A stretch of 64,000 nt of DNA from DATKJS01 sp050015275 (GTDB taxonomy: Bacteria; Acidobacteriota; Aminicenantia; Aminicenantales; Saccharicenantaceae): contig JBEKBS010000005.1 in assembly GCA_050015275.1 (NCBI GenBank), positions 124,001 through 188,000 of the forward strand, written 5' to 3'. The position numbers were made by a program, and so were the translations under genes. The notes beneath the pieces were generated by a model that worked only from the letters and a program-made list of their open reading frames with translations, was not told the DNA's origin and did no database searches. Below, piece after piece: positions 42,408 to 50,531 of the stretch (position 1 is the stretch's first letter; each line of letters begins with the position of its first letter).

Positions 42408-43726
42408 GCGCTCCAAAATGGAAGGCGAGCGAAGAGCTCCTGCGCCTGTTCCAGGCCGTGGGCCGGGCCTCCCTCCTCTACGATATCCAGGACAGCCACA
42501 GCGGGAACATGGCCGTCCGCTGGGCCGGTGAAGCCGGCGGGGACGAGATCGTCATCACCGCCACGGGCTCCCAGAAGGGCGATCTCGAGCCGAGCCAGAT
42601 CTGCTTCCTTTCGGCGACCGAGACCGACTCCGGCTACTACAAAGCCTCTTCGGAGACGGACATCCACGCCCGGGTCCTGGCCTTGCCCGGCGTCCGGGCC
42701 TCGATGCACGCCCACGTCAAGGAGCTGATCATGGCCACCCTCGACGACGCCCCCAAGCCCGGCCATCCGCCGGATTTCGAGCCGGTCGACCCCCTGGCCT
42801 ATCACCATCTCGGCGGGGCCATCCCCGTGGATTGGTTCGCCGTGCCCAGCGGATCCCCGGAAATGACGAGGACGCTCCCCGAGCGCCTGGCCGGGCATCC
42901 GCTGACCATCATCTTCGGCCACGGCGCGATCGCCAAGGGGAGGACCCTCAAGGAGGCCTTCTTCAGGCTCTGCGTCGCCAACGAGGCCGGGGCCGTCATC
43001 CGGCTCCTGTGGCGGCTCGGCGTCGACGTCGAGGGGTTGAGGAGCAGGATCCGGGAAAACCCGGCTGGCGCGTTCGCCTACGCTCCCCCGGCCTTCGAGG
43101 ACGGCGAGGACGGCCGCTTGGACTTCCCCGACGAAGAGGAGATCCTGACGGAGTTCCGGAAGGCGGGGAACAGGATCTTCGAGTCCAGGCTCTCACCCTT
43201 CCACACGGGCTCGATGTCGGTCCGCGGCGTGGACGCGATGCTCTACGCGCCCAAGGCGTCCATGCCCAGGGACATCGGCGGTCCCCTGGCTCGGGTGCCG
43301 TTGGCGATTGACGCCGGGGACGATCCCGAAGTCCGGCGCCACAAGGAGATCTACGCGTCGAGCGATTTCCAGACCGTCATGCACTGTTATGTCACGGAGG
43401 CCGAGGCCTCGGCCCACTACGTCTATCCCGGGGAGACGGGGCCATCGGACAGGGTCATCCCGATCGACGCGGAAGGCTCGTTCCTCCACCTTGTCATTCC
43501 CGTCGCGCCCCCGGCGATCCCGGCGGCCGGACTCATCCGCCTCCTCCACGAGTACAAGATCGTCATCGTCAGGGGAGGGGGGGTCTGGGCGGCGGGCGGG
43601 CAGTCCCTCTCCGAGGTCTTGCACCATCCGTCCTCCCTCCGCGAGATCTGCCTTTACCGGATCGCCGCTCATGAACGGGGCCTGGACCTGCGCAGGATGG
43701 AGCCCAAGAAAGCCGGCAGATGGTGA
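42404..43726 (+). CDS. Tandem class II aldolase/adducin-domain protein
   Basis: A 440-residue protein with two class II aldolase/adducin domains. The first (about 8-215) has likely zinc ligands His102 and His104 (SMHAHVK), His173 (FGHGAIAKG) and Glu84. The second (about 235-430) repeats the fold (FHTGSMSVRG, VMHCYV, GVWAAGGQSL) but has lost most of the histidines, so it may be structural. Single-domain relatives cleave fuculose- or rhamnulose-1-phosphate, or decarboxylate or epimerise sugars. The substrate here is not known; lactaldehyde release would feed AOR. It overlaps AOR (ATGA) and LutC (seven bases). Confidence 0.85.
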   Translation: MSAPKWKASEELLRLFQAVGRASLLYDIQDSHSGNMAVRWAGEAGGDEIVITATGSQKGDLEPSQICFLSATETDSGYYKASSETDIHARVLALPGVRASMHAHVKELIMATLDDAPKPGHPPDFEPVDPLAYHHLGGAIPVDWFAVPSGSPEMTRTLPERLAGHPLTIIFGHGAIAKGRTLKEAFFRLCVANEAGAVIRLLWRLGVDVEGLRSRIRENPAGAFAYAPPAFEDGEDGRLDFPDEEEILTEFRKAGNRIFESRLSPFHTGSMSVRGVDAMLYAPKASMPRDIGGPLARVPLAIDAGDDPEVRRHKEIYASSDFQTVMHCYVTEAEASAHYVYPGETGPSDRVIPIDAEGSFLHLVIPVAPPAIPAAGLIRLLHEYKIVIVRGGGVWAAGGQSLSEVLHHPSSLREICLYRIAAHERGLDLRRMEPKKAGRW

Positions 43727-44265
43727 ACCAAGACCTTGCCGCCACGTTCGTCGCCGCGGCCGAGGCCGCCGGCGCCGAGACCTTCCTGGCGCGCGACGTC
43801 GGCGAGGCCCTCACCATCGCCGCCCGTCTTTTCGAACGGGAGCAGGTCCGGACGGCCCTGGCCTGCCCCTCGCTTCGGAAAGCCGCGGACGACGCCGGCC
43901 TCCGCCTCGGGGTTCCCGAAGGGACGGCCGCCATCGCCGGGGCCCAGGCCGCCGTCGTCCGGGCGGATTTCGGCGCGGCCGAAACGGGGACCCTCGTTCG
44001 GCTCGATACCGGGGACGATGAAAAGCTCCTCTGGACGCTGCCGCCCCTCTGCGTCTGCCTCCTCGAGCGACGAGCGATCGTGCCCGACCTCCAGTCCCTG
44101 GTCGGCGTCGTTTCGGATCACCTCGGCCGGACGGGCCTGCCCGGCCCCCAGGTCTCTTTCGTCACGGGCCCGAGCCGGACGGCCGATATCGAAGGCCAGC
44201 TCGCGATCGGCGTCCAGGGACCGGCCCGGCTCGTCATCGGACTGATCGAGGGAGGCCGCGGCTGA
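43720..44265 (+). CDS. lutC: LutC/YkgG-type LUD domain protein
   Basis: A 181-residue LUD (DUF162) protein. GVVSDHLGRTGLPGPQVSFVTGPSRTADIEGQLAIGVQGP is the hallmark end motif of LutC, the third part of the lactate oxidation complex LutABC. It binds or positions the other subunits on the cytoplasmic side. Start ATG overlaps the aldolase stop (ATGGTGA); GTG three bases later is an alternative. It is followed four bases later by the LutB-LutA fusion. Confidence 0.92.
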   Translation: MVNQDLAATFVAAAEAAGAETFLARDVGEALTIAARLFEREQVRTALACPSLRKAADDAGLRLGVPEGTAAIAGAQAAVVRADFGAAETGTLVRLDTGDDEKLLWTLPPLCVCLLERRAIVPDLQSLVGVVSDHLGRTGLPGPQVSFVTGPSRTADIEGQLAIGVQGPARLVIGLIEGGRG

Positions 44266-44269
44266 GGCC

Positions 44270-46417
44270 ATGAAGAAGATGAAGGCCCTCGACCCCCATC
44301 TCAAGGCGACGCTCCAGGCCTTCTATGAGAGCTGGTCCGCCAAGCGCGAAAGCTCGTTCCAGGGCCTGGATTTCGAGGCCCTCCGCGAAACTCTTGCGGA
44401 GATCAAGGACGAGGCCATCGCCAACCAGGACAGTCTGCTCGCCCGCTTCGAGGAGCAGGCCGTCCGGCACGGCAGCCGTGTCCTCCGGGCGAGGGACGGA
44501 GACGAGGCCAACCGTCTTGTCCTCGAGATCCTGGAACGGCATGGGGCACGGAAGATCGTCAAGAGCAAATCCATGGTCAGCGAGGAGACTTGCCTCAACG
44601 ACTATCTCCGCAGCCACGGCGTCGAACCGCGGGAGACCGACCTCGGCGAGTGGATCATCCAGCTTGCCGGGGCGGCGCCGACGCATATGGTCATGCCGGC
44701 CATCCACCTGACGCGCCAGGGCGTTGCCCGGATCTTTTCGGAACACCTGGGCCGCGAGATCGAGGCAGACATCCCGGCCCTGGTCCGCGTGGCGCGGGAA
44801 GAGCTGAGGCGGGAGATCCTTGGATCCCCCGTCGGGCTGACGGGCGCAAACGCCTTGATCGCCGAGAACGGCTCGGTCATGATCGTCACCAACGAAGGCA
44901 ACGGACGGCTCGTCGCGACGGCCCCGCCCGTCCACATCGTCCTCGCGAGCACGGAAAAGGTCGTCGCGGCCACGGCCGACGCCCTGCTCCTGCTCAAGAT
45001 CCTGACGAAAAGCGCCACGGGCCAGCCCATCTCGAGTTATGTCTCCATCATCGCCGGACCGCACAGGTCGGAACAATACATCATCCTTCTCGACAATCAC
45101 CGGAGCGAGCTCCGGGCCGACCCCAAGTTCCGGGACGTTCTCAGGTGCATCAAGTGCTCGGCCTGCCTCAATGTCTGTCCGGTCTACCAGGTCATCGGCG
45201 GAGAGGAATTCTCCCATGTCTATATGGGCGGTATCGGGAGCCTTCTCACGGCCTGGATCCATGGCCTCGAACGGTCCAAGGGCCTGGCGGAGCTGTGCAT
45301 GGGGTGCCACCGCTGCGACACGGTCTGTTCGACCAAGATCCCTATCGCCGACCTGGTCGTGGCCCTGAAAGAGCGGCTGGCCCGGGAGACCGGAAGGAAA
45401 TTTTGGAAGAAGGTCGCCCTGGACGGGGTCATGGGGCATCCCGCCCTAAACCGGGGAGCGTTTCTCGCGGCCCGGGCGGCCAGGCCGATCGTCCAAAGGA
45501 AAGGATATGCTCGCGCCCTGCCTTCGTGGCTGGCTCGGTACGACCGGTTCCGGGCCCTCCCGGCGCCGGCCCCCCGGCCCCTGTCGGCCCTGTTCAGGAA
45601 AGAGAAGAGGGCCCTGCGGAAAAGGATGCCTGTTTCAAAGGAGCGAGTGACACTCTTCCCGGGATGCCTCATCCAGCACGTCTACCCGGAGGTCGGGCTG
45701 GCGGCGGCCCGGGTCCTCGCTCGGCTCGGCTATGACGTCCTCCTTGGGCCCACCACGTGCTGCGGGTTCCCGCCTTGGAACTCCGGCCACGCCGCTTCGG
45801 CCCGGCGGGCTTTCCGCAACGTCCTGAAGAGGCTCAAGGGCGAGGGGCCTGTGATCACTCTTTGTCCGACCTGCACGACCATGCTCGCCCACGCCGGCCC
45901 CGACCTCATCCTGGGACATCGGGGAGCGAAGTCGCGCCGTCAGGCGGACGGCGCCGGGAACGATTTCCAAGATATCAGGGAGTTGGCCGGCCGGGTCGTG
46001 ACGTTCAGTCAGTTCTTGGCCTGTCACGAAAAAGAGGCCCTCCGGCGGCTTTTCCCGGAAGGCCGCCCCGGGAAGCGGGCGACCTACCACGATTCCTGCC
46101 ACCACAAGCACGTCCTCAAGGCGTCGGAGGACTCCCGGACCCTGGTCCGGATGGCCCTGGGGACCGAGCTCGTGGAGATGACCGGCCCTGCGGCCTGCTG
46201 CGGATTCGCCGGGGCCTACTCCATCGACCACCCCGAAGTCGCCGAGGCGCTTCTTGCGGACAAGCTGGCCGCGGTGACGGCCTCGGGCGCCGCTCTTGTC
46301 GCCCTGGACTGCCCCGGCTGTCTCCTCCAGATCCGCGGCGGCTGCGCCAGGAGCGGCCAGGCCGTCGAGGTCAGGCACACGGCCGAGATCCTGGCCGCCG
46401 CTCTCGAGAACGGCTAG
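44270..46417 (+). CDS. lutB: LutB-LutA fusion: LUD, ferredoxin and CCG domains
   Basis: A 715-residue fusion. Residues about 40-285 are a LUD domain as in LutB. Two 4Fe-4S motifs follow (CIKCSACLNVCP at about 298 and CMGCHRCDTVCS at about 345). The last 250 residues hold two CCG domains as in LutA/GlpC: LFPGCLIQHVYPEVG with TCCGFPPW, then DSCHHKHVL with ACCGFAGAYS and a final CPGCL. LutA and LutB are normally separate; here one chain carries both. With LutC it would oxidise lactate to pyruvate. It ends the AOR operon. Confidence 0.93.
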   Translation: MKKMKALDPHLKATLQAFYESWSAKRESSFQGLDFEALRETLAEIKDEAIANQDSLLARFEEQAVRHGSRVLRARDGDEANRLVLEILERHGARKIVKSKSMVSEETCLNDYLRSHGVEPRETDLGEWIIQLAGAAPTHMVMPAIHLTRQGVARIFSEHLGREIEADIPALVRVAREELRREILGSPVGLTGANALIAENGSVMIVTNEGNGRLVATAPPVHIVLASTEKVVAATADALLLLKILTKSATGQPISSYVSIIAGPHRSEQYIILLDNHRSELRADPKFRDVLRCIKCSACLNVCPVYQVIGGEEFSHVYMGGIGSLLTAWIHGLERSKGLAELCMGCHRCDTVCSTKIPIADLVVALKERLARETGRKFWKKVALDGVMGHPALNRGAFLAARAARPIVQRKGYARALPSWLARYDRFRALPAPAPRPLSALFRKEKRALRKRMPVSKERVTLFPGCLIQHVYPEVGLAAARVLARLGYDVLLGPTTCCGFPPWNSGHAASARRAFRNVLKRLKGEGPVITLCPTCTTMLAHAGPDLILGHRGAKSRRQADGAGNDFQDIRELAGRVVTFSQFLACHEKEALRRLFPEGRPGKRATYHDSCHHKHVLKASEDSRTLVRMALGTELVEMTGPAACCGFAGAYSIDHPEVAEALLADKLAAVTASGAALVALDCPGCLLQIRGGCARSGQAVEVRHTAEILAAALENG

Positions 46418-46456
46418 GAAAGCGCGCCGGGCGCAGACGTCCGGGTCGGACCAACC

Positions 46457-46482
46457 CCCCTTTCGGGGTGAATTCTCACCCC
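46457..46482 (+). promoter_or_regulatory. Mutually exclusive hairpins in the HD-GYP leader
   Basis: GGGGTGA (46465-46471) and TCACCCC (46476-46482) form a perfect seven-base-pair stem with an ATTC loop. The same GGGG can instead pair with CCCC at 46457-46460 around TTTC. A further GGGC-ATT-GCCC hairpin is at 46500-46510. This looks like a switchable leader or intergenic dyad; no known riboswitch consensus is recognised. Confidence 0.3.
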
Positions 46483-46564
46483 GTGAAATCACCCCCAAAG
46501 GGCATTGCCCGGTCCTGCGGCTCCTGTAATCTGATGGAGAATCCGGTGGACATTTGATAATCCA

Positions 46565-48193
46565 ATGAACCACAATATCCTGGAAAGCCCGGGCTCCCCG
46601 GCAGAACTCAACGCGAATAACAACGCGGGTCCGGCTCCGGGCCTGGCCGCCAGGTTCGGGCCGAGAAAGCTCCGGACGAAGATCTTCCTCCTGGCCTCCT
46701 CGTTGATCATGGGTCTTTCGGTCTTCTATCTCCTCTATTTTCCCGGCCGCCTGGAGCATCATCTCTCCCGCGATATCGCGGATATCATCAACAACACCAG
46801 CTCGGTCGCCTCGCTGGGGCTGTCCGCGGAGCTCCAGGCGGGCGACAAGACCGCCATGGAACGGATCCTCAAGACGATCTGCGAACGCGCCGACGGGATC
46901 GAATATGCCGTCCTCGAAGACGACCCCGGACTGGTCCTGGCGTCCTCCAACCGTGACGTCGCGGAACGGGACATGTACCGCGAAACCGACCCCGTCCAGC
47001 CGCCTCCCGGCCGCCGGACCGTCTACAGGACAAAGACCCCGGTCATGGCCGACGACCGGGTCCTGGGGAACCTCTTCCTCGGGTTCGCCTTCAAGGGCCT
47101 TATCGCGGAAACGACCAGGGAGAAAGGCGTCATCACGTTCGTCTGCCTGGCCATCATCTTCGTCAGCGGGCTCCTCGTCTTTCTTTTCAGCGGGCTGATC
47201 ACGCGACCCATTGTCCTGATGACGCGGACGGCCGAAAAGATCGCGAAGGGCGACCTCAGGCAGCGGGCCAAGGTCTATTCCCGTGACGAGATGGGACTCC
47301 TGGCCCGGGCTTTCAATACCATGGCTGACGGGCTGGAAAAGGCCCTCCGGGAGATGGAAGGGACCAATAAGTCGCTCGAGGCCATGATGCGCGCCAGGTC
47401 CCTGGAGATGGAAAAGGAGATCTCCGAGCGCCGCCGCGTAGAGAGGGAGCTCCGGATGGCCAAGGACGAGCTCGAGCACCGGGTCGAAAAGCGGACCGAA
47501 GAGCTGTCCAAGGTCAACGAGGAGCTCAGCGGGCGGGTCATCGAGACGCGCCGGGCGGAAGACCAGCTCCAGACGACGCTCGAGCGGCTGGAGAGGGCCC
47601 TGGAGGGCACGATCCGGGCCATGTCCCTGACGATCGAGATGCGGGACCTCTACACGGCCGGCCACCAGCGTCGCGTGTCCAGCCTGGCGGTGGCCATCGC
47701 CGAGGAACTCCACCTTCCCTCGAACAAGATCGAAGGTCTGCGCTTGGCCGGGGTCATCCACGACATCGGCAAGATCGCCATGCCGGCCGAGATCCTGACC
47801 AAGCCGACGCGGCTGACCAAGACCGAGTTCCAGCTGATCAAGGACCACCCGAGGATCGGCTACGACATCCTGAAGAACATCCAGTTCCCCTGGCCCGTGG
47901 CCCACATCATCCTCCAGCACCACGAGCGGATGGACGGCTCCGGATACCCCGACGGACTGCTCGGGGACGCCATCCTTCTCGAAGCGAGGATCCTGGCCGT
48001 GGCCGATGTCGTCGAGGCCCTGTCCTCCCACCGTCCCTACCGCCCGGCCCTCGGCATCGAAAAGGCCCTGGAAGAGATCCGCCGGGGCCGGGGGCTCCGC
48101 TACGACATGCGGGTGGTTGACGCCTGCATGAAGCTCTTCAAGGACCGCCGCTACAGCTTCAAGAAGGAAAACACCGAGGCCATCTTCCAGTGA
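46565..48193 (+). CDS. HD-GYP domain phosphodiesterase with membrane sensor and HAMP
   Basis: A 542-residue membrane protein. Two helices (about 38-60 and 188-212) frame a periplasmic sensor of about 125 residues; HAMP (about 212-265), a long coiled coil (about 265-340) and an HD-GYP domain follow. HDIGK gives His399/Asp400 and HHERMDGSGYP gives His452, His453 and the GYP motif at 460-462. HD-GYP enzymes degrade cyclic di-GMP. A GATAAT box lies three bases before the ATG, so the mRNA may be leaderless. The gene is alone between the Lut operon and the tRNA/tilS pair. Confidence 0.93.
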   Translation: MNHNILESPGSPAELNANNNAGPAPGLAARFGPRKLRTKIFLLASSLIMGLSVFYLLYFPGRLEHHLSRDIADIINNTSSVASLGLSAELQAGDKTAMERILKTICERADGIEYAVLEDDPGLVLASSNRDVAERDMYRETDPVQPPPGRRTVYRTKTPVMADDRVLGNLFLGFAFKGLIAETTREKGVITFVCLAIIFVSGLLVFLFSGLITRPIVLMTRTAEKIAKGDLRQRAKVYSRDEMGLLARAFNTMADGLEKALREMEGTNKSLEAMMRARSLEMEKEISERRRVERELRMAKDELEHRVEKRTEELSKVNEELSGRVIETRRAEDQLQTTLERLERALEGTIRAMSLTIEMRDLYTAGHQRRVSSLAVAIAEELHLPSNKIEGLRLAGVIHDIGKIAMPAEILTKPTRLTKTEFQLIKDHPRIGYDILKNIQFPWPVAHIILQHHERMDGSGYPDGLLGDAILLEARILAVADVVEALSSHRPYRPALGIEKALEEIRRGRGLRYDMRVVDACMKLFKDRRYSFKKENTEAIFQ

Positions 48194-48215
48194 GGCCGCC
48201 CGCCATCCCGGTTCG

Positions 48216-48244
48216 TTGACTTGACCGGGTGATTCCGCTAAAAT
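48216..48244 (+). promoter_or_regulatory. Promoter of the tRNA-tilS unit
   Basis: TTGACT (48216-48221) and TAAAAT (48239-48244), spacer 17. The predicted start is near 48251, six bases before the mature tRNA end, as usual for tRNA promoters. Confidence 0.7.
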
Positions 48245-48256
48245 CACCTTCACCTT

Positions 48257-48330
48257 GCCGGCGTAGCTCAGTTGGTCAGAGCATGCGGCTCATATCCGCA
48301 GTGTCGGGGGTTCAAATCCCTCCGCCGGCA
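48257..48330 (+). tRNA. tRNA with CAT anticodon (Met or Ile2)
   Basis: A 74-base cloverleaf: acceptor arm GCCGGCG/CGCCGGC with discriminator A at 48330, D arm GCTC-loop-GAGC, anticodon stem TGCGG/CCGCA around loop CTCATAT, T arm with TTCAAAT. The CCA tail is not encoded. It is not the initiator (no 1:72 mismatch). A CAT anticodon can be elongator tRNA-Met or tRNA-Ile2, whose C34 is changed to lysidine by TilS. The overall body, especially GTGTCGGGGGTTCAAATC, resembles elongator Met, but its neighbour is tilS, so Ile2 is a real alternative. Confidence 0.93.
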
Positions 48331-48345
48331 TTTTTTCAAGACCTC

Positions 48346-49764
48346 ATGTCCAAGACGAGAAAGGGCCGCGTTTTCCAGGCCTTCAAGACCGCCGTCCTGA
48401 AGCACGGGATGATCGTGCCGGGCGACCGGGTCCTGGCCGCCTGCTCCGGCGGGCCCGACTCCGTGGCCCTCACGAGCCTCCTGCTCAAGCTCCGCAACGA
48501 GATGCCGCTCGAGGTCTCCGTCGCCCATTTCAACCACCGGATCCGCCCCGAAGCCAAGGACGACGAGGCGTTCGTCCGGGAATTGACGAGGTCCTGGGCC
48601 CTCCCCCTCATCACCGGGTCGAAGGAGGTCCGGAGGGAGGCTCAGCGAAGGAAGATCAACCTCGAGGAAGCGGCCCGCGTCCTCCGCTATGAATTCCTGC
48701 GCCGGGCGGCCCGGAAGTCGGGCGCGACCAAGATCGCCACGGGCCACACCATGAACGACCAGGCCGAAACGTTCCTCATGCGGCTTTTCCGGGGGACGGG
48801 CCTGCCGGGCCTGGCCGGCATCGAGCCGGTTTCCGGCCCCGCCGCGTGCCCGGTCATCCGGCCGCTCCTCGGGCTCCGGCGAGAGGAGCTCGAAGCCTAT
48901 CTCCGGGAAGAGGGGCTGGGCTTCCGGACCGACGAGTCCAACCTCGACCGGAGGTTCCTCCGGAACCGCGTCCGTCTCGGGCTCCTTCCTGAGGTTGAGA
49001 GAGACTACGGGCCGCGGATCGTTGAGCACCTGGCGACCCTCTCATCCCTCATCCGGGAAGAGGAGGCGCTCCTCGCGGGGATGGTCCGCGCTTTTGCCGA
49101 AGAGTTCATCACGCGGAGCGGAGGAGAGGCCGCGCTCGATGTCCGGACGCTCTCGCTCCTGCCGCCGGCTCTGGCCCGGCGGGTCCTCCGGGAGTTCATC
49201 CGAGAGCTCAAAGGAGACCTGCGGGCCGTCTCCTTCGAGGACATCGAATCCGTGCTCGGCCTCCGGGACGGGAAGGAGAAGACGGTTAAAAAGGGCCTCG
49301 TCCTCCGCCGCGAAAAAGGCCGGCTCTTCCGCCTTCACCGGCGAGCCGCGTCCCGGGGGTTCGAGACGACCTGGAACGGCGAGGGAGAAATTTCAGCCGG
49401 GGGAATGACGTTCATGGGGCAGATGCGGGACCGTGCGGACGGGCTCCCTCTCAAAGGAGATGACACGCGCCAGGCCGTCGTCGACTTGGCCAAGCTCCGC
49501 TTCCCGCTCGAAGTCCGCAACCGCCGGCCGGGCGATCTCTATAGGCCGCTCGGCGCGCCCGGCCGGAAAAAGCTCAAGGAGATCCTGAGGGCCAAGGGTA
49601 TCGCCCGGGATGACCGGGACCGGCTCCCCGTTTTCCTGTCCCGGGGCGAGATCGTCTGGGTCCCCGGGCTTCCGGTCGCCGAGGGATTCAAGGTGAGGGC
49701 CGGGACCAGGCGCGTTTTTTCGATCGAAAGGATGGGCCCCGGCCGGCGGGCTCAGCGGCGGTAA
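48346..49764 (+). CDS. tilS: tRNA(Ile)-lysidine synthase
   Basis: A 472-residue N-type ATP pyrophosphatase. The PP-loop SGGPDS is at residues 34-39; TGHTMNDQAETFLMRLFRGTGLPGL is the conserved substrate loop. The C-terminal TilS domain holds RRPGDLYRPLGAPGRKKLKEIL. It converts C34 of tRNA-Ile2(CAU) to lysidine. The ATG lies only 15 bases after the 3' end of a CAT tRNA gene and has no ribosome-binding site. Its last 13 bases overlap the end of the convergent prepilin peptidase gene. Confidence 0.94.
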   Translation: MSKTRKGRVFQAFKTAVLKHGMIVPGDRVLAACSGGPDSVALTSLLLKLRNEMPLEVSVAHFNHRIRPEAKDDEAFVRELTRSWALPLITGSKEVRREAQRRKINLEEAARVLRYEFLRRAARKSGATKIATGHTMNDQAETFLMRLFRGTGLPGLAGIEPVSGPAACPVIRPLLGLRREELEAYLREEGLGFRTDESNLDRRFLRNRVRLGLLPEVERDYGPRIVEHLATLSSLIREEEALLAGMVRAFAEEFITRSGGEAALDVRTLSLLPPALARRVLREFIRELKGDLRAVSFEDIESVLGLRDGKEKTVKKGLVLRREKGRLFRLHRRAASRGFETTWNGEGEISAGGMTFMGQMRDRADGLPLKGDDTRQAVVDLAKLRFPLEVRNRRPGDLYRPLGAPGRKKLKEILRAKGIARDDRDRLPVFLSRGEIVWVPGLPVAEGFKVRAGTRRVFSIERMGPGRRAQRR

Positions 49765-50531
49765 AGGCCGAGGTAGGCGTTGACGATCCTCTCGCCCCAG
49801 AGCGCCGCGACGAAGGCCGCCGGGGCCAGGAACGTCCCGAAGGGCAGGGCGAACTGGAGGTCTTTCTTCCGGCGGACGATGAGGAAGACCCCGACGAGCG
49901 CGCCGGCGAACGAGCCGAGGATCAGGGTCAGAAGCGTTCGCGCCAGACCCAGGTAGGCCCCGACCATCAGCAGCATGGTCACGTCCCCCATCCCCAGCCC
50001 CTCTTTTTTCCGGATGAGGCGGTAGGCACCATAGACGAAGAGCAGGAATCCCGCCCCGGACGCGGCGCCCACGAGGGCCCCGCGGAATGTCAGGTCGTCC
50101 CGGAAAAACGAGTAGACGAGAGCGAGGACGAGGCCCGGCATCGTGATCGCGTCCGGCAGGACCTGGTGGAAATAATCGATGAAGCCAAGGCTGATGAGGG
50201 CGCTCGTGAACAGGCAGCCGGCGAAAAATTCCAGGCCTGCGATCCGGCCCGACTGGCAGAAGACCAGGATGAAGCCGAGGGCAGTGAGGGCCTCGACAAG
50301 AGGGTAAACCGGCGAGATCCTGCGGCCGCAGCTCCGGCATTTCCCGCCGAGCCAGAGGTAGGAAAGAACGGGGACGTTGTCGTAGGGCTTGATCCTCGTC
50401 CCGCAGCCGGGACAGGTAGAGGGCGGCCGGATGAGGCTCATCTTCCGCGGGAGGCGATAGATGACGACGTTGAGGAAGCTCCCCCAGACGAGGCCGGCGA
50501 TGGCGATCAGGATGAAGGTCAACGTTTCCAT
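49752..50531 (-). CDS. pilD: Prepilin peptidase / N-methyltransferase
   Basis: A 259-residue membrane enzyme with about eight helices. The N-terminal zinc cysteines are Cys40, Cys43 (CPGC) and Cys65, Cys68 (CRSC); catalytic aspartates are Asp119 (FIDY) and Asp183 in GLGMGDV, the GxGD motif. It cleaves type IV prepilin leaders and methylates the new N-terminus, and must serve the pilus operon 12 kb away. It overlaps the TPR-like gene upstream by 13 bases and tilS, convergently, by 13 bases. Confidence 0.93.
   Translation of the reverse strand: METLTFILIAIAGLVWGSFLNVVIYRLPRKMSLIRPPSTCPGCGTRIKPYDNVPVLSYLWLGGKCRSCGRRISPVYPLVEALTALGFILVFCQSGRIAGLEFFAGCLFTSALISLGFIDYFHQVLPDAITMPGLVLALVYSFFRDDLTFRGALVGAASGAGFLLFVYGAYRLIRKKEGLGMGDVTMLLMVGAYLGLARTLLTLILGSFAGALVGVFLIVRRKKDLQFALPFGTFLAPAAFVAALWGERIVNAYLGLYRR

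Noticed and set aside
48257..48330. Initiator tRNA-Met
   Set aside because: Positions 1 and 72 pair (G-C), and the anticodon stem lacks the three consecutive G-C pairs of initiators.
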